Assembly (NCBI GenBank): GCA_964401855.1
Contig: CAYOAF010000196.1
Coordinates: 1-5,120 of the forward strand
From: CAJWBT01 sp964401855
GTDB lineage: Bacteria; Chloroflexota; Dehalococcoidia; Lucifugimonadales; UBA3495
Direction: 5' to 3'
Length of the DNA: 5,120 bases
Shown here: piece after piece, positions 3,874-5,120 of the stretch
How the letters are laid out: each line of letters begins with the position of its first letter
How positions within the stretch are numbered: position 1 is the stretch's first letter
Notes under the pieces: model-generated
Databases searched by the model: none
Told to the model about the DNA's origin: nothing
What the model saw: the letters and a program-made list of their open reading frames with translations, nothing else
Made by a program: the position numbers and the translations under genes

Positions 3874-5120
3874 ATGAGGGATGGGCCACCCACCGGCGGC
3901 GCCAGGGCACGCGGGAAGATATTCTACGGCTGGTGGGTTGTGGCGGCGGGCAGCACCCTCAACGTCCTGGCGGGAGGCCTCTACTGGACCGGTTTCTCAA
4001 TCTACTTCCTGCCCGTGACCAAGGACCTGGGCCTGAGCCGGGCCGCCACCTCGTTGGCCTACGGACTGGGCCGGATGGAAGGCGGGATCGAAGGGCCTCT
4101 GGCGGGCTATCTGGTGGACCGCCTGGGTCCCCGGATGATGATCGCCGCCGGCGGCGCTTTGGCCGGCGTTGGGTTCATTCTGCTGTCCCTCACCCACAAC
4201 TTCACCACGTTCATGATTGTGTACGTTGCCGCCGTGACCCTGGGCGTGAATGTGGGTTTCAACCACGGTATCTTCGCCGCGGTCAACCAGTGGTTCATTC
4301 GCCGTAGCGGCCTTGCCATGTCCATATCAACCATGGGCATGTCCATAGGCGGCGCGGTTATCACGCCGGCTGTAGCCTATATTGTGCTGACCCTGGGATG
4401 GAGGACCGGCGCCCTGATCTCGGGCCTGGCCCTGCTGGCCTTGGTGGCCCCTATGTCATTTCTGATACGCAACACCCCGGAAAGCATGGGCTTGCTGCCG
4501 GACGGGGACCAGCCGGCGGCTATCCCCGTTACAAGCGTCCCGGTCACCCGGCCGCAGCGGTTCGGCCGCCACTACACCGCCGTGGATTTCACCGCCAGGG
4601 AGGCGATCAAGACGCGAGCCTACTGGCTCTTGGCGCTGGCCATGGGCCTTCGGATCTCGGCCCACACCGGGGTATTCGTGCACCTGGTGCCCCTGATGGT
4701 GTGGAAAGGACAATCCGAGGCCACCGGAGCCCTAGTCGTGGCCTTGGTGGCTTTTGTCACCATCCCTCTCCGGCTCGTGCTCGGCTGGATTGGCGACAAG
4801 TGGGCCAAACAGAAAATGGTCGGCATCACCATGGCTCTGGGAGGAGTCAGTCTGGCAATTCTCCTGATCCCCGGGAGGGCACTATGGCAACTGCCCCTTT
4901 TCGCCCTGCTTTTCTCCATCCCCGAGGCGGTCAGCGGCCTTGCCTGGTCTCTGGTGGGGGACTTCTTCGGCCGCCGCAGCTTTGCCACCCTCAGGGGCGG
5001 GATCACCACGGTATACAGCTTCATGTCCATGGGCGTGCCGGTGTTTGCCGGCTGGGTGTTCGATACTACCGACAGCTATTACTGGGCCCTCATCCCCATC
5101 GTTGGCATGTATCTGGCGGC
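3874..5120 (+). CDS. MFS transporter, monocarboxylate/oxalate-formate-like, 3' end cut by the window
   Basis: A secondary carrier of the inner membrane, with 415 codons present and no stop before the right edge. Hydrophobic segments lie near residues 19-47, 60-80, 88-107, 111-135, 150-172, 178-198, 250-275, 283-303, 316-333, 338-358, 376-395 and from 402 on. This fits 12 TM helices, with TM12 incomplete. The MFS loop motif GYLVDRLGPRMM (79-89) follows TM2 and its second-half echo GWIGDKWAKQK (304-314) follows TM8. A hydrophilic loop with NTPESMGLLPDGD (200-212) separates the halves. Arg300 in TM8, in LRLVLGW, lines up by eye with the substrate-binding arginine of monocarboxylate carriers, so an organic anion substrate is plausible. 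The ATG has GGAG five bases upstream, and an in-frame TAA at 3832 leaves no longer ATG start. The gene is divergent from the ABC operon. Substrate and direction of transport are not determined. Confidence 0.93.
   Translation, partial: MRDGPPTGGARARGKIFYGWWVVAAGSTLNVLAGGLYWTGFSIYFLPVTKDLGLSRAATSLAYGLGRMEGGIEGPLAGYLVDRLGPRMMIAAGGALAGVGFILLSLTHNFTTFMIVYVAAVTLGVNVGFNHGIFAAVNQWFIRRSGLAMSISTMGMSIGGAVITPAVAYIVLTLGWRTGALISGLALLALVAPMSFLIRNTPESMGLLPDGDQPAAIPVTSVPVTRPQRFGRHYTAVDFTAREAIKTRAYWLLALAMGLRISAHTGVFVHLVPLMVWKGQSEATGALVVALVAFVTIPLRLVLGWIGDKWAKQKMVGITMALGGVSLAILLIPGRALWQLPLFALLFSIPEAVSGLAWSLVGDFFGRRSFATLRGGITTVYSFMSMGVPVFAGWVFDTTDSYYWALIPIVGMYLA

Noticed and set aside
3671..3910. Minus-strand open frame of 79 codons across the MFS promoter
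   Set aside because: It overlaps the MFS start antisense, crosses all the palindromes, and its composition does not look like a protein.
3765..4307. Plus-strand open frame of 180 codons overlapping the MFS start
   Set aside because: It is an out-of-frame shadow rich in Arg, Gly and Pro. The MFS frame has clear membrane segments and motif A.
1..5120. Mobile element, CRISPR, tRNA or toxin-antitoxin content
   Set aside because: I saw no transposase motif, terminal inverted repeat, regular spacer array, tRNA-like TTCGA arm in context, or small paired genes.

Overview
The window is GC-rich bacterial chromosomal DNA, densely coded, with two divergent transcription units separated by about 300 bp. 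The protein styles suggest an uncultured Chloroflexota (SAR202/Dehalococcoidia-like) or a neighbouring GC-rich lineage. They include the ABC-2 permease N-terminus FDLGYQHYQGPREGR, the ATPase motif GYMPEHD, and an MFS carrier with NTPESMGLLPDGD. This assignment is an inference from remembered family features, since no marker gene is present.

Minus strand, 3558 down to 36: a compact four-gene operon encoding two ABC-2 type transport modules in the order ATPase 1, six-TM permease (315 aa), ATPase 2, six-TM permease (241 aa). The first two junctions are 4-base ATGA stop/start overlaps. The third is a directly abutting TAG|ATG. Downstream start sites have GGAG-type ribosome binding sites inside the preceding gene, so the four proteins are very probably made together. 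The likely product is an ABC-2 exporter, or a pair of them, with unknown substrate. The first gene probably starts at a GTG six bases after a perfect TATAAT, which is a leaderless layout, and an exact 16-bp tandem duplication lies just upstream. At the far end a small palindrome holding the stop codon, followed by TTTT, may be a weak terminator. Another TATAATGG follows it at the window edge.

Intergenic, about 3559-3873: no convincing gene. It holds the tandem repeat, a run of short perfect inverted repeats (strongest at 3754-3780 and 3788-3799), and a TATAAT at 3830-3835. The palindromes closest to this -10 form two related CGACC...GGTC...AGGCG units that would cover its -35 region, making a candidate operator.

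Plus strand, 3874 to the window end: an MFS transporter of the monocarboxylate/oxalate-formate-like type, cut off in its last membrane segment. Nothing shows that the MFS carrier and the ABC operon share a substrate, but they share an upstream region. I see no mobile element, CRISPR array, tRNA or rRNA. The window looks like ordinary transporter genes with some interesting regulatory DNA rather than a clearly new system.
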